From a virus, in IMG/VR virus record IMGVR_UViG_3300009474_000704, positions 1 to 22,528 of that record: 22,528 nt of DNA. One strand, written 5' to 3'. Shown in pieces: positions 7,486 through 14,611 of this stretch (position 1 is its first letter; each line of letters begins with the position of its first letter). The notes beneath the pieces are model-generated. The model was not told where the DNA came from. It did no database searches and saw only the letters and a program-made list of their open reading frames with translations. The position numbers and the translations under genes were made by a program.

Positions 7486-8066
7486 GCGAATGATTTGAGG
7501 CGGTACGGTTCCATCAAATACCGTGACGCCAACGGGGTGGCGTGGGTTTTGTGTTGCCCGACATCCTGTCGGTTTTCGTACAAATGGCCGATGATGAGCA
7601 ACATGGCGGCAACGAGGGCGTCGGGCCTGTCGGCTTGGGTGTGGCCAACGGTGACGTCGATTCGAACGGCGTTCAAACTGTCGGATTCCACGTCACTTGG
7701 CGTGTCCAACATCCTCAACCGCGCGGGGTATCCTTTGCCCTCCAACACGTATTTGTCAAGGTCCACGACTGTTTGTCGTCCCGCGGTGTCGAGGTACGTG
7801 ACACCCTCGGCGGAATTTGAATTCCTCAACGCGAGGTTTGGCCCCGCGTGGAGGTTCATGAACTCATGGAAATCGTCGAAGTAAAACGACCCCTCGACCT
7901 GTTGGAGGAATCGTCCCGTGTATCCCTCAACCACATTTTGGGCCACGCCGATCAACGTTTCAATCAAACTTTCGTCGTCCGAATGTTCGACCCTCAAATG
8001 GGCTTTGGCTTGAATCAATGACACCACGTTGGTGGCGGTGGGGAATGTGGTTTGTTCGAATTTCAT
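7482..8066 (-). CDS. Head-tail connector (phiE125 gp8 / HK97 gp6-like)
   Basis: A 194-residue protein. Its N-terminal third, VVSLIQAKAHLRVEHSDDESLIETLIGVAQNVVEGYTGR, is the hallmark of this family: '..l.eaK.hLr.d...dd..i..li.aA...ve..tgr'. It forms a ring below the portal. The C-terminal helix region (RPDALVAAMLLIIGHLYENRQDVG) and the end LASRYLMEPYRLKSF also match. The ATG at 8066 (MKFEQTTFPTA) is preferred; the open frame continues upstream to 8102, but that part runs through the terminator hairpin. The gene is the first after the MCP terminator, so its expression probably depends on read-through. Confidence 0.9.
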   Translation of the reverse strand: MKFEQTTFPTATNVVSLIQAKAHLRVEHSDDESLIETLIGVAQNVVEGYTGRFLQQVEGSFYFDDFHEFMNLHAGPNLALRNSNSAEGVTYLDTAGRQTVVDLDKYVLEGKGYPARLRMLDTPSDVESDSLNAVRIDVTVGHTQADRPDALVAAMLLIIGHLYENRQDVGQHKTHATPLASRYLMEPYRLKSFA

Positions 8067-8083
8067 GAGGGGGTTGGGTTGTG

Positions 8084-8112
8084 AAAAAAGGGACCGACCC
8101 ATTGTCGGCCCC
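8084..8112 (-). terminator. Intrinsic terminator after the major capsid gene
   Basis: On the minus strand GGGGCCGAC (8112-8104) pairs with GTCGGTCCC (8098-8090) across a 5-nt loop (9 bp, one G-T wobble) and is followed by TTTTTT (8089-8084). It lies about 55 nt after the MCP stop and 17 nt before the connector ATG. Partial termination here would give more MCP than connector mRNA. Confidence 0.85.
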
Positions 8113-8167
8113 CTTTCTCAATTTCATGGTTGAATCATGCCACCATGTTGGTGGTCATGTGGTGGGA

Positions 8168-9547
8168 TTAGTACGTCGTGTCCTGTGCCAATCCCGCGGC
8201 AATTGCACCCGAACCAACGCGGCGGATGTTGCCGTCCATGTAACCATCGGCGATGACACGGACCACCCCTTTGAGGGCCTCGGTGTACACGTCAACATTG
8301 ATGGAAAGCCCCGCCCACGTACACATGAAAATGTCGGAGGCGTCAACACACATGATTGGCGACGCGGTCACCGTGTCGGCGGTGTCGGTGTCCCCAAAGT
8401 ATTCGAGGGTTTCAAACGACGCGTTTTTCACGTTGGTGGTCACAAATGCGGGGTGTCCCAACAGTTGTTCACCCGCGGCGGCTTGAATCATACCACCCGC
8501 GTCGGCGGTTTGACCCAACAGGTGGCCGTAAATCTCGGGCGCGAGGAAAAACGCACGGTTAAGGTCGTCGGGGTTGCCTGCGAGGTACACACCCATCAAA
8601 CGGGCGACATCGCTGAAATCGGTGGCCAATCCCGCCGTGTTCGTGCCGTTGCTTCGGCCCGTTGAGTGACGGTCCGCGGCTTGCAAACGCGTCAGAATTC
8701 TCCCCAACACGTGTTCGTCAAACTTGGACGCGATGGCGTTTCCAAGGTCACGTCCGAACAAATCATCCAATTGGCCGTTGGCCGAATACATGAGGTGTTT
8801 GGACACATCAACCGCACCCGCAAAACGGGTTGGTTTCAACGTTACGGATTGGAACGCGGACGTTCCCACGCTGATTTCGTCACCTTCGTTGGCGTCGCCG
8901 TTGCCGCCGTCGGACACCACGGAATTCCCTGGCATCGTCGGCAACTTGACATCACCCGCAAAACCACTCAATTGGGTGGCCCCTGCTTGGGCGACAACGC
9001 TTTTTCCCTGCAAGCTCAACGCGGCTTCCAATGCGTTTTCCTGAACCATCCCATTCGAGTTGGTGGAATTGGTGATGTTGGCGTCCCCGTCGTTCACGCC
9101 GTACGCGGTACGCTTTCCCCAACTCAACGCGGCGGGGATGTTGAATTCACCACGGAGTGAAATTCCGCTTTCGTTGGCCTCTTTGCGGGCCTCTTGGTCC
9201 ATTTCACGCAACACGCCTTCAAGCGGGCGACCCTGCGCGAGTGAACGGATGCCCTCGGTGAGTGAAAAACGCTTGGCGATTTCACCCATTTCGCGTTCCT
9301 CGGACTTGGATGAACTCATGTCCACGGCGACGGCCTTTTTGGTGGCCTTCTTTGTGAACACGGCCTCATTGTTTTTGGCCCGTTGGATCGCGTCATCGAG
9401 GTCCACGATTTTGGCGTGGATTTCATCTTGGCGTTCATTCTCCGTGTCGGTGAAATCACGCTCGTCGGATGCGACGGTGTCGAGGATGTTTTCGAGTTCC
9501 TCGACCAACGCGCCGCGTTCCTCCATCAATTTGTTTGATGTTTTCAT
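8168..9547 (-). CDS. Major capsid protein (HK97 fold)
   Basis: A 459-residue protein following the prohead protease. Residues ~1-110 are highly charged and helical (LMEERGALVEELENILDTVASDERDF..., AKIVDLDDAIQRAKNNEAVFTKKATKK). This is the delta/scaffolding domain that the protease should remove. The remainder has HK97-type features: DVKLPTMPGNSVVSDGG, SFQSV-like strands with VTLKPTRFAGAVDVSKHLM (the 'k..a..v.vS.ell' E-loop/spine region), LGNAIASKFDEHVLG, and a C-terminal domain (INVDVYTEALKGVVRVIADGYMD). ATG 9547 overlaps the protease TGA (ATGA); the frame is open upstream, but that extension lies inside the protease gene. No separate scaffold gene is seen, consistent with the HK97 type. Confidence 0.95.
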   Translation of the reverse strand: MKTSNKLMEERGALVEELENILDTVASDERDFTDTENERQDEIHAKIVDLDDAIQRAKNNEAVFTKKATKKAVAVDMSSSKSEEREMGEIAKRFSLTEGIRSLAQGRPLEGVLREMDQEARKEANESGISLRGEFNIPAALSWGKRTAYGVNDGDANITNSTNSNGMVQENALEAALSLQGKSVVAQAGATQLSGFAGDVKLPTMPGNSVVSDGGNGDANEGDEISVGTSAFQSVTLKPTRFAGAVDVSKHLMYSANGQLDDLFGRDLGNAIASKFDEHVLGRILTRLQAADRHSTGRSNGTNTAGLATDFSDVARLMGVYLAGNPDDLNRAFFLAPEIYGHLLGQTADAGGMIQAAAGEQLLGHPAFVTTNVKNASFETLEYFGDTDTADTVTASPIMCVDASDIFMCTWAGLSINVDVYTEALKGVVRVIADGYMDGNIRRVGSGAIAAGLAQDTTY

Positions 9548-10164
9548 CGGTTTGTTTGTTTGAGTTTTGCGAGGGCGAGTTTGGACCGCCACCATTTTTT
9601 TCGGTCCGTCGTTTCCCTTTCCTCGACTTGGGTTTGTTGTTGTGTTGGTGGTGCTTTTGGAACCTCGGGCAACGACCGCGCCATGACTTCCGTGGCGGCG
9701 TTGGCGGGGTACGTGACGACGGACAAATCCGTCAACGACCCGAGGCGTGTGATGTGTCGGTGTGGTTTTCCGTCCCTTTCCTCCCACTCGTCGGATTCGA
9801 CGGTGAACGCGAACGACGCTTGGTCAACGTCACCGCGTTTGATGGATTCGTGGAGGTCCTTGGCGTACGACTGGGGACCAACGGGGAATGAAAAAAACAC
9901 CCCGCGGTCATCGACGCGCATTTCCAACGTCCCCTCACCGTTTTTGGAACGGGCCAATGGGAAATTGGGGTCGTGGTTGAACAACATTCGCACGTCGTCA
10001 CCCATGACATTTTTGAAGGCGGAACGGTCAATGGATTCGGTGAATGGTCCCAAATCGTAATTGTCACCAAACGTGGTGGCGTAACCCTCAACCCTCGGTT
10101 CGTCCGTGGACTCGGGGTCGTTTTGTCGCGCCTCAATGATGGTTGTTCGGAATCGTCGTTCCAT
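9544..10164 (-). CDS. HK97-type prohead maturation protease
   Basis: A 206-residue protein between portal and major capsid genes, the conserved place of the U35/S78 prohead protease. It opens RVEGYATTFGDNYDLGPFTESIDRSAF (the 'egya..f......g.f.E.i...af' start), has the His motif LFNHDPNFPLAR with His64, and the Ser motif DVDQASFAF with Ser117, followed by LGSLTDLSVVTYPANAATEV. The His and Ser positions nearly equal those of HK97 gp4 (65 and 115). The Pro/Gln-rich tail (APPTQQQTQVEERETT) is probably removed by self-cleavage. The protease cuts the capsid delta domain after prohead assembly. Start ATG 10164 lies 12 bases after the portal stop. Confidence 0.95.
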   Translation of the reverse strand: MERRFRTTIIEARQNDPESTDEPRVEGYATTFGDNYDLGPFTESIDRSAFKNVMGDDVRMLFNHDPNFPLARSKNGEGTLEMRVDDRGVFFSFPVGPQSYAKDLHESIKRGDVDQASFAFTVESDEWEERDGKPHRHITRLGSLTDLSVVTYPANAATEVMARSLPEVPKAPPTQQQTQVEERETTDRKKWWRSKLALAKLKQTNR

Positions 10165-10176
10165 GATTGTTTCGGT

Positions 10177-11430
10177 TTACTGGTTTGAATCACCCATTTC
10201 GGTGAGTTTGTCGCCGTACGCCTCGGCGGAACCCAACGGGATTTGGTTGACCTGAACGAAATGTTGGTCACCCATTTCCCCAATGCCATTGAGGTCCTCG
10301 GCCTTTCTCACTTCGTTGATGGACATGAACCCGTGTTGGATGGCGGTGGCGTAGTATTCGCGGCGTGAATCGAGGTCGCCGCGCAACAATGACCGCATGT
10401 CAAAACGGGTGTGGAATTCACCGCGCTCACGTTCGGGGATCAACTTTCGGTCGAGTTCCATTTCGAACCGACGCGCCCACGGGATGAGGGTTTGTTGGGT
10501 GAATGCGATGAGGATTTGTTCGACGTTGTTGTACGTCGTGGCCCCGTCCGCCTGAATGAGGATTGGCGGGATGCCAAAAATTCGGGCGACCTCCTCGACC
10601 TGAAATTTGCGCGTGGCGATGAACTGGGCCTCGTCGGGTGGGATGGTGGACCGTTCAAACTTCAACCCGTGTTCCAAAATCGCCGTTTCATGGGCGTTGT
10701 GGATTCCTTGATGTTGGGCCGACCATGTGTTTTTGAGGCGGAAATACTGGTCGTCCGTCAATGATTTGTCGGTCATGAGGAACCCACCGATGTTTCCACC
10801 CGTCCCAAAAAACCGCGCGCCGTATTCCATCGCCGCGGCGGTGATGCCCAAATTTTCCATGTGGAGGCGGATGGGCGATTTGCCGCGGAAACATTCAAGG
10901 ACAATGAGGTCGTCGGGGTAAAACACGAACCCCGTGTCCGTTTGGCGGAAAATGCGTTGGCCGTCCACGAACTCGGCCCGAATCATTGTCGGATCGAGGG
11001 GGTGCAAATTGGAGGCGCGCCCCGTTACCTCACCCCTTTCGATTTCCGCGTACGCGCAACCGTACATGAGGGCATCCGACAACATGCGTTCGATGAATGT
11101 GAACGACGTGTCGTCACCGTTGGGTTCGGAGTTGACGAGGACAAACGCGGGGTGTTCCTTGGCGAGGACATTTCCATCCGCGGTTTCGCGGTACAGGTTG
11201 AGGGGCAACGACGCGAGGGTGGACGAAATTTTGTTGATGGCCGCGTACACGGCGGACAATGACAACGCGCCATCCTCGGTGATGCCCACGCCCGATTTGG
11301 TGTTCCGACCAAACACACCCATGAATGGGGATTGTGGTGGGTGCGGTACGTTGTGGCGTTGTTCGGCGGTGTCGTTGCCTTTGTTGCGGCGGAACCGCGA
11401 CAACAAATCGAGTTCGAAGGAAAATCGCAT
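10177..11430 (-). CDS. Portal protein (HK97 family)
   Basis: A 417-residue protein with clear HK97/phage-portal features: GITEDGALSLSAVYAAINKISSTLASLPLNLY (the 'a...savyaci..is..ia.lpl..y' motif, ~50-80), FIERMLSDALMYGCAYAEI, LHPLDPTMIR, and DDLIVLECFRG.SPIRLHMENLG. Further on are FGTGGNIGGFLMTDKSLTDDQ, RKFQVEEVARIFGIPPILI (the 'qeiar.fgvPp.ll' motif) and NNVEQILIAFTQQTLIPWARRFEMELDRKL. It forms the dodecameric ring for DNA entry and exit. Start ATG 11430 is preceded by a 110-nt gap with the 19-nt element (copy A), so this gene probably begins a separate transcript from the terminase genes. Confidence 0.97.
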   Translation of the reverse strand: MRFSFELDLLSRFRRNKGNDTAEQRHNVPHPPQSPFMGVFGRNTKSGVGITEDGALSLSAVYAAINKISSTLASLPLNLYRETADGNVLAKEHPAFVLVNSEPNGDDTSFTFIERMLSDALMYGCAYAEIERGEVTGRASNLHPLDPTMIRAEFVDGQRIFRQTDTGFVFYPDDLIVLECFRGKSPIRLHMENLGITAAAMEYGARFFGTGGNIGGFLMTDKSLTDDQYFRLKNTWSAQHQGIHNAHETAILEHGLKFERSTIPPDEAQFIATRKFQVEEVARIFGIPPILIQADGATTYNNVEQILIAFTQQTLIPWARRFEMELDRKLIPERERGEFHTRFDMRSLLRGDLDSRREYYATAIQHGFMSINEVRKAEDLNGIGEMGDQHFVQVNQIPLGSAEAYGDKLTEMGDSNQ

Positions 11431-11449
11431 TGGGGCGAAATTCCCTCAC

Positions 11450-11478
11450 CAAATACGCGGGGGCGTTGACGTCGTCAA
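11450..11478 (-). promoter_or_regulatory. Candidate portal-operon promoter (TTG-N18-CGTATTTG)
   Basis: On the minus strand TTG (11478-11476) is followed after 18 nt by CGTATTTG (11457-11450), a partial match to the Bacteroidota -7 box TAnnTTTG. The TTG lies inside the palindrome of copy A. The start codon follows 19 nt later. The match is incomplete, so a phage-encoded activator or sigma factor is possible. Confidence 0.35.
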
Positions 11479-11482
11479 GTTC
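11464..11482 (-). promoter_or_regulatory. Late-promoter-like 19-nt element, copy A
   Basis: The minus strand reads GAACTTGACGACGTCAACG. It contains a perfect inverted repeat, TTGACG-A-CGTCAA. The same element with one change is at 6270-6288. Both end exactly 33 nt before a start codon (here the portal ATG at 11430). It is likely a promoter/activator element for the head module. Confidence 0.6.
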
Positions 11483-11485
11483 TTC

Positions 11486-11540
11486 AACCCATTGGGTTTT
11501 GGTCTTTTTTTTACTTAATTGCCAACGAAAACCAAATCAA
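11486..11540 (+). promoter_or_regulatory. Leader / promoter region of the moron cassette
   Basis: On the plus strand AACCC-ATT-GGGTT (11486-11498) forms a small hairpin, followed by TTGGTC and a run of eight T at 11504-11511, then an A-rich leader up to the ATG at 11541. No Shine-Dalgarno sequence is visible. The T-run and A/T-rich stretch fit a promoter region for the plus-strand genes, but I see no full TAnnTTTG box. The hairpin plus T-run could also stop antisense transcripts. Confidence 0.3.
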
Positions 11541-11837
11541 ATGAAAATCGTTTTGACACTTTTTTGTGTGGGGATGCTTTCCACACTGGCATTGGACCCA
11601 TGTTCGGAGTCCGACAAACACCAAGCCGAATACCTGAAAACGCAATCCGCCGTCAGTTTTGGCCTGTACATGCACAACATGGCGTTGTGTTTTGGGACGG
11701 AATCGACAATTGACATGCCTTCATGCCGCCGCGCTGAAACGCACCGCCTCAACTACTTGAAATCAATGAAACCATCGGACATGAACAAATACATGACCGA
11801 GTTGGAATACTGCATGGACAAAAACAAAAAACGCTGA
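11541..11837 (+). CDS. Small secreted cysteine protein (moron 1, unknown)
   Basis: A 98-residue protein with a clear signal peptide: MKIVLTLFCVGMLSTLALDP, with likely cleavage near residues 17-18. The mature part holds four cysteines (positions 21, 50, 62, 91), enough for two disulfides. It is otherwise charged and helical (SESDKHQAEYLKTQ..., THRLNYLKSMKPSDMNKYM). No family was recognised. The ATG at 11541 follows an A-rich leader (AACGAAAACCAAATCAA), typical of Bacteroidota genes without Shine-Dalgarno. It is encoded opposite to the surrounding virion genes and ends 3 bases before the TM2 gene, so the three plus-strand genes probably form one transcript. The protein should be exported to the periplasm. 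Confidence 0.85.
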   Translation: MKIVLTLFCVGMLSTLALDPCSESDKHQAEYLKTQSAVSFGLYMHNMALCFGTESTIDMPSCRRAETHRLNYLKSMKPSDMNKYMTELEYCMDKNKKR

Positions 11838-11840
11838 ACG

Positions 11841-12107
11841 ATGGACACTTCAAAAATGCTGGCATACCAAAACGACGCTTGTAACAAAACGACAACGTGG
11901 TTGCTTTTCCTTTTCCTCGGTTGGTCATACGGATCAATGGGAAAAATCGGCCTTCAAATTCTGTACTACATCACATTTGGTGGGCTTGGCGTGTGGACCC
12001 TGTTTCGTTTGTTCACGCTCAACGGGGCCATCAAGGAATACAACCGAGGCGTCGCGGCGCGTGTGGGAATGGACAACCAAGAAATGGCCGCGTTGGGCCT
12101 CATGTGA
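11841..12107 (+). CDS. TM2-domain-like inner membrane protein (moron 2)
   Basis: An 88-residue protein with two hydrophobic segments, about 19-33 (TWLLFLFLGWSYGSMG) and 38-60 (LQILYYITFGGLGVWTLFRLF), joined by a short Gly-containing turn. The order 'K..tWLL.lFLG....S.GKiGlQilyyiT.GGlGvWtl.rlf' follows the TM2 domain pattern (two helices around a Gly-rich turn, then GG.G.W). The C-terminal ~25 residues are cytosolic-looking and polar. TM2 proteins are common in bacteria and some lie in prophages, with poorly known roles. A superinfection-exclusion role here is inference. It starts 3 bases after moron 1 and ends 1 base before the lipoprotein gene. Its leucine codons (many CTT/CTG) differ from the TTG/CTC preference of the virion genes. 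Confidence 0.85.
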   Translation: MDTSKMLAYQNDACNKTTTWLLFLFLGWSYGSMGKIGLQILYYITFGGLGVWTLFRLFTLNGAIKEYNRGVAARVGMDNQEMAALGLM

Positions 12108-12108
12108 A

Positions 12109-12669
12109 ATGAAACACACGTACATCATCCCCGCCATTTGTTTGGCTTTGATGTCCTGCGGTGGGGCAACCAATGACACCGCAAACAATGTTGAACCCGA
12201 GGTTGTCGAGGCCCCAAAAACGGATGACGAATTGATCCGCGAAACCATCGACGCCACGTTGAACACCATGTTGAACGACCCGTCATCGTACGAATTCGTT
12301 TCCCTCGACCTACAAAAGGAATTCACCTTGGGTGAAAACATCCAATACCGTCGGGACATGTTCAACGGTTGGAGTACAACCCCACAATCGGAAAAGGATT
12401 TGTGGAATGCCGTGTTGGATTCACTTGAAACGGTCCACGCCAATGAGTTGGACCGCATCATGGGCCGAACCTACATCATGAAATACCGCGCCAACAATGC
12501 GTTTGGGGCGTTGGTCATGAATGAAACGTACGTCCAAATCGAGGGTGATTCGCCCAATTTTGAGGTCGCCAAAATGACAACGGAACGGAAAAAACTGTTT
12601 CTCAACTTGGGTGACATTCCAAATTGGACCGCCATTTACACCAATGTGAAATCGAGGTTGGACGATTAA
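12109..12669 (+). CDS. Lipoprotein (moron 3, unknown)
   Basis: A 186-residue protein with a lipoprotein signal: MKHTYIIPAICLALMSCGG, with lipobox L-M-S-C and the lipidated Cys at residue 17. An acidic, flexible linker follows (NDTANNVEPEVVEAPKTDDE). The folded part contains DPSSYEFVSLDL near residue 60 and YIMKYRANNAFGALVMNETYVQIEG near residue 125. A 'dPdSYef ... Y.v.yRa.N.fG' pattern occurs in Bacteroidota secreted proteins of unknown function. The ATG at 12109 is chosen because it gives the lipobox; the frame is open upstream, but inside the TM2 gene. It would be anchored in the inner or outer membrane. Its TAA (12667-12669) shares TTA-A with the stop of the convergent 82-residue gene. Confidence 0.87.
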   Translation: MKHTYIIPAICLALMSCGGATNDTANNVEPEVVEAPKTDDELIRETIDATLNTMLNDPSSYEFVSLDLQKEFTLGENIQYRRDMFNGWSTTPQSEKDLWNAVLDSLETVHANELDRIMGRTYIMKYRANNAFGALVMNETYVQIEGDSPNFEVAKMTTERKKLFLNLGDIPNWTAIYTNVKSRLDD

Positions 12670-12914
12670 AGGTCGGACCGTCGTTTGTTGTTCCAACGGC
12701 TCAAAACCGAGGCGAAAACCTCATGGCCGTTGTACCGTGTACGTCCGAAAATGGACATGTGGTCGTGTTCGACCGACCAATACGCGTTGGCGCGTGTTTC
12801 GTGGTGTTTGAGGCGGACAAAGTATTCGTCCACGAACCCGTCGCGGGTTGACAATTTGGGGGCCAAATCCAAAAGGCGGACAAGCTGTTTGGGGTCTTTG
12901 GGTGGGATGCTCAC
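12666..12914 (-). CDS. 82-residue protein after terminase (unknown)
   Basis: A short gene directly after the large terminase: its GTG start (12914-12912) overlaps the terminase TGA as GTGA, a coupled stop-start. The 82-residue product starts SIPPKDPKQLVRLLDLAPKLS and contains RANAYWSVEHDHMSIFGRTRYNG, ending with a basic KRRSDL. I do not recognise a family. The upstream extension of the frame (to 13109) is Arg-rich and lies within terminase, so it is rejected. It is the last gene of the terminase transcript and converges with the lipoprotein gene, their stops sharing the palindromic TTAA. A head or packaging role is possible from position only. Confidence 0.75.
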   Translation of the reverse strand: MSIPPKDPKQLVRLLDLAPKLSTRDGFVDEYFVRLKHHETRANAYWSVEHDHMSIFGRTRYNGHEVFASVLSRWNNKRRSDL

Positions 12915-14611
12915 AATGTTCGGATGATGTAGTTGTCGGGGATGGTGTTTTGGGGGGTTGATTGTTCCGTCATGGCTTGACCGATGGCCATGACCAAGGC
13001 CACGACGCCGTCGATTTTGTCGCCGCTTTTTTCTTTGTCGGGTTTCAAATTGGATGATGGGTCCATCCTCAACACGACGTTCCCGAACATCCATCGGAGG
13101 ACGGGACAACCTCCGTGATGTATTCGGCCCTCACTCATGAGGCGTTCCAATTCCTTGGTGGGTGCTGACATGCTGACAAACCCTTGGCCAAATGGGGCCA
13201 TTGACATCCCGTCCGATGAAAGGTTCAACACACATTGCGATGAGTTGAAACGGTCAAACGCGATGGACTGGATGTTGTACCGTGTGGCGAGGGACTGGGC
13301 GTCGTACTTGACGCGCCCGTCCTCGACGTGGTAACCCGTGACAAACCGTCGGATTGAATCGTAGTCCGTGACGTTGCCATCGGTGATGAACACGTTGTCG
13401 AGGTTTTGGAATTGGTCGTACATGTGCGACCCCGTGGACTGGATGCGTTTTTCAACCGTGTCCGCGGGCAACCAAAACCATGACCGTGTGATGTATCCAC
13501 CTTCGTGGGGCCACACCAAATTCAACGCGGTGATGTCGCCAACGGAGGCGAGGTCAAGCCCACCCCAACACGGTTGTTGGGGGTCGGGTTCGATGTCGGT
13601 GTCACCCAACATGACGATGTCGTCGGGAATCCATGTCGCCGATGACGACACCCATTCGTTCATGTGTTTGGTCCTGAAATTGACCAACATGGACCCCCCG
13701 TAGTTGCGGGCCTGTTGGAGTTCCTTGGCCAAATACGATTGGGGGATGGACACGTCCAATGACGGGTTCGCCTTGATCCACACGTCGGGGTCGGTGAAAT
13801 CGTCGTCGTCGTCGAGGGTGTACACCAACGCGAACAACGAATCATCGGTTTTGATTCCCTCCAACACCTCACACGATGATTTCATCATGTTGAAACACGG
13901 TCCGTTGATGTTGAACCCTGCGGTGGTGATGATGGCGATGAGGGGGTTGGTTCGTGCGCCTGTTGCGGACTTCAACACGTTCAACAAATCGGCGTCCTTA
14001 TGTGCGTGGAACTCGTCGAGGACCGCACACGACACGGACAAACCGTCGGCGGACTTGGCATCCGACGACAACGGTTCGGCGGTTGAATGCGTGGATTTGA
14101 CCGTGAGGTTGTTTCGAAGTACGGTGACCCGCTTTTTGAGTGCGGGCGACGCCTTGACCATTCGGGTGGCCTCGTCATGGGCGATTTTGGCTTGGTCCCT
14201 TTTGGTGGCCGCGAACACAACCGAGGCGGCGGGTTCGTTGTCGAAATCCAACATGGCCAAACCAATCCCCGCCAACAATTGGGTTTTCCCGTTTTTGCGT
14301 CCGACCTGACAATACAGGGTCGAAAACCGCCGCGATCCGTCGTCCCATTTCCAACCGAAAATGGACGCGATGGTGAATTGTTGCCACGGCAAAAGGTGAA
14401 ACGGTTGTCCCGCCCAACGGCCTTTGGTGTGGCTCAAAAACTGTTCGAAAAACTGGATGAAACGGTTGGCGTCAACCTCATCAAACCACAACCCGCGTTC
14501 ATGCCCATCCACCAAATCATTGAGGTGGCGTTGGCATGCAAGGCGGACCCACTTGGACGCGACGATGGTTCCATCAACCACGTCGTGGGCGTACTGGTTC
14601 CACGGCGTCAT
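12911..14611 (-). CDS. terL: Terminase large subunit
   Basis: A 566-residue packaging motor. Walker A is GRKNGKT at 104-110, the Terminase_1/HK97-type form. Walker B is AVLDE at 196-200, followed by FHAHKD. The coupling motif is TTAG at 229-232. The C-terminal RNase H-like nuclease starts with GLDLAS (Asp353), and the last acidic residues lie in GDKIDGVVALVMAIGQAM (near 535). The N-terminal half cleaves ATP to drive DNA into the portal, and the C-terminal half cuts concatemers. The ATG at 14611 overlaps the TerS stop (ATGA). Full family length, no sign of damage. Confidence 0.97.
   Translation of the reverse strand: MTPWNQYAHDVVDGTIVASKWVRLACQRHLNDLVDGHERGLWFDEVDANRFIQFFEQFLSHTKGRWAGQPFHLLPWQQFTIASIFGWKWDDGSRRFSTLYCQVGRKNGKTQLLAGIGLAMLDFDNEPAASVVFAATKRDQAKIAHDEATRMVKASPALKKRVTVLRNNLTVKSTHSTAEPLSSDAKSADGLSVSCAVLDEFHAHKDADLLNVLKSATGARTNPLIAIITTAGFNINGPCFNMMKSSCEVLEGIKTDDSLFALVYTLDDDDDFTDPDVWIKANPSLDVSIPQSYLAKELQQARNYGGSMLVNFRTKHMNEWVSSSATWIPDDIVMLGDTDIEPDPQQPCWGGLDLASVGDITALNLVWPHEGGYITRSWFWLPADTVEKRIQSTGSHMYDQFQNLDNVFITDGNVTDYDSIRRFVTGYHVEDGRVKYDAQSLATRYNIQSIAFDRFNSSQCVLNLSSDGMSMAPFGQGFVSMSAPTKELERLMSEGRIHHGGCPVLRWMFGNVVLRMDPSSNLKPDKEKSGDKIDGVVALVMAIGQAMTEQSTPQNTIPDNYIIRTL

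Noticed and set aside
8168-9787. Longer capsid protein starting at 9787
   Set aside because: The extra 80 residues (basic, Thr/Pro-rich) lie inside the protease gene. ATG 9547 overlaps its stop in the pattern seen for most other genes here.
12666-13109. 147-residue version of the gene after terminase
   Set aside because: The added N-terminal part is Arg/His-rich and is a shadow of terminase. GTG 12914 couples to the terminase stop.
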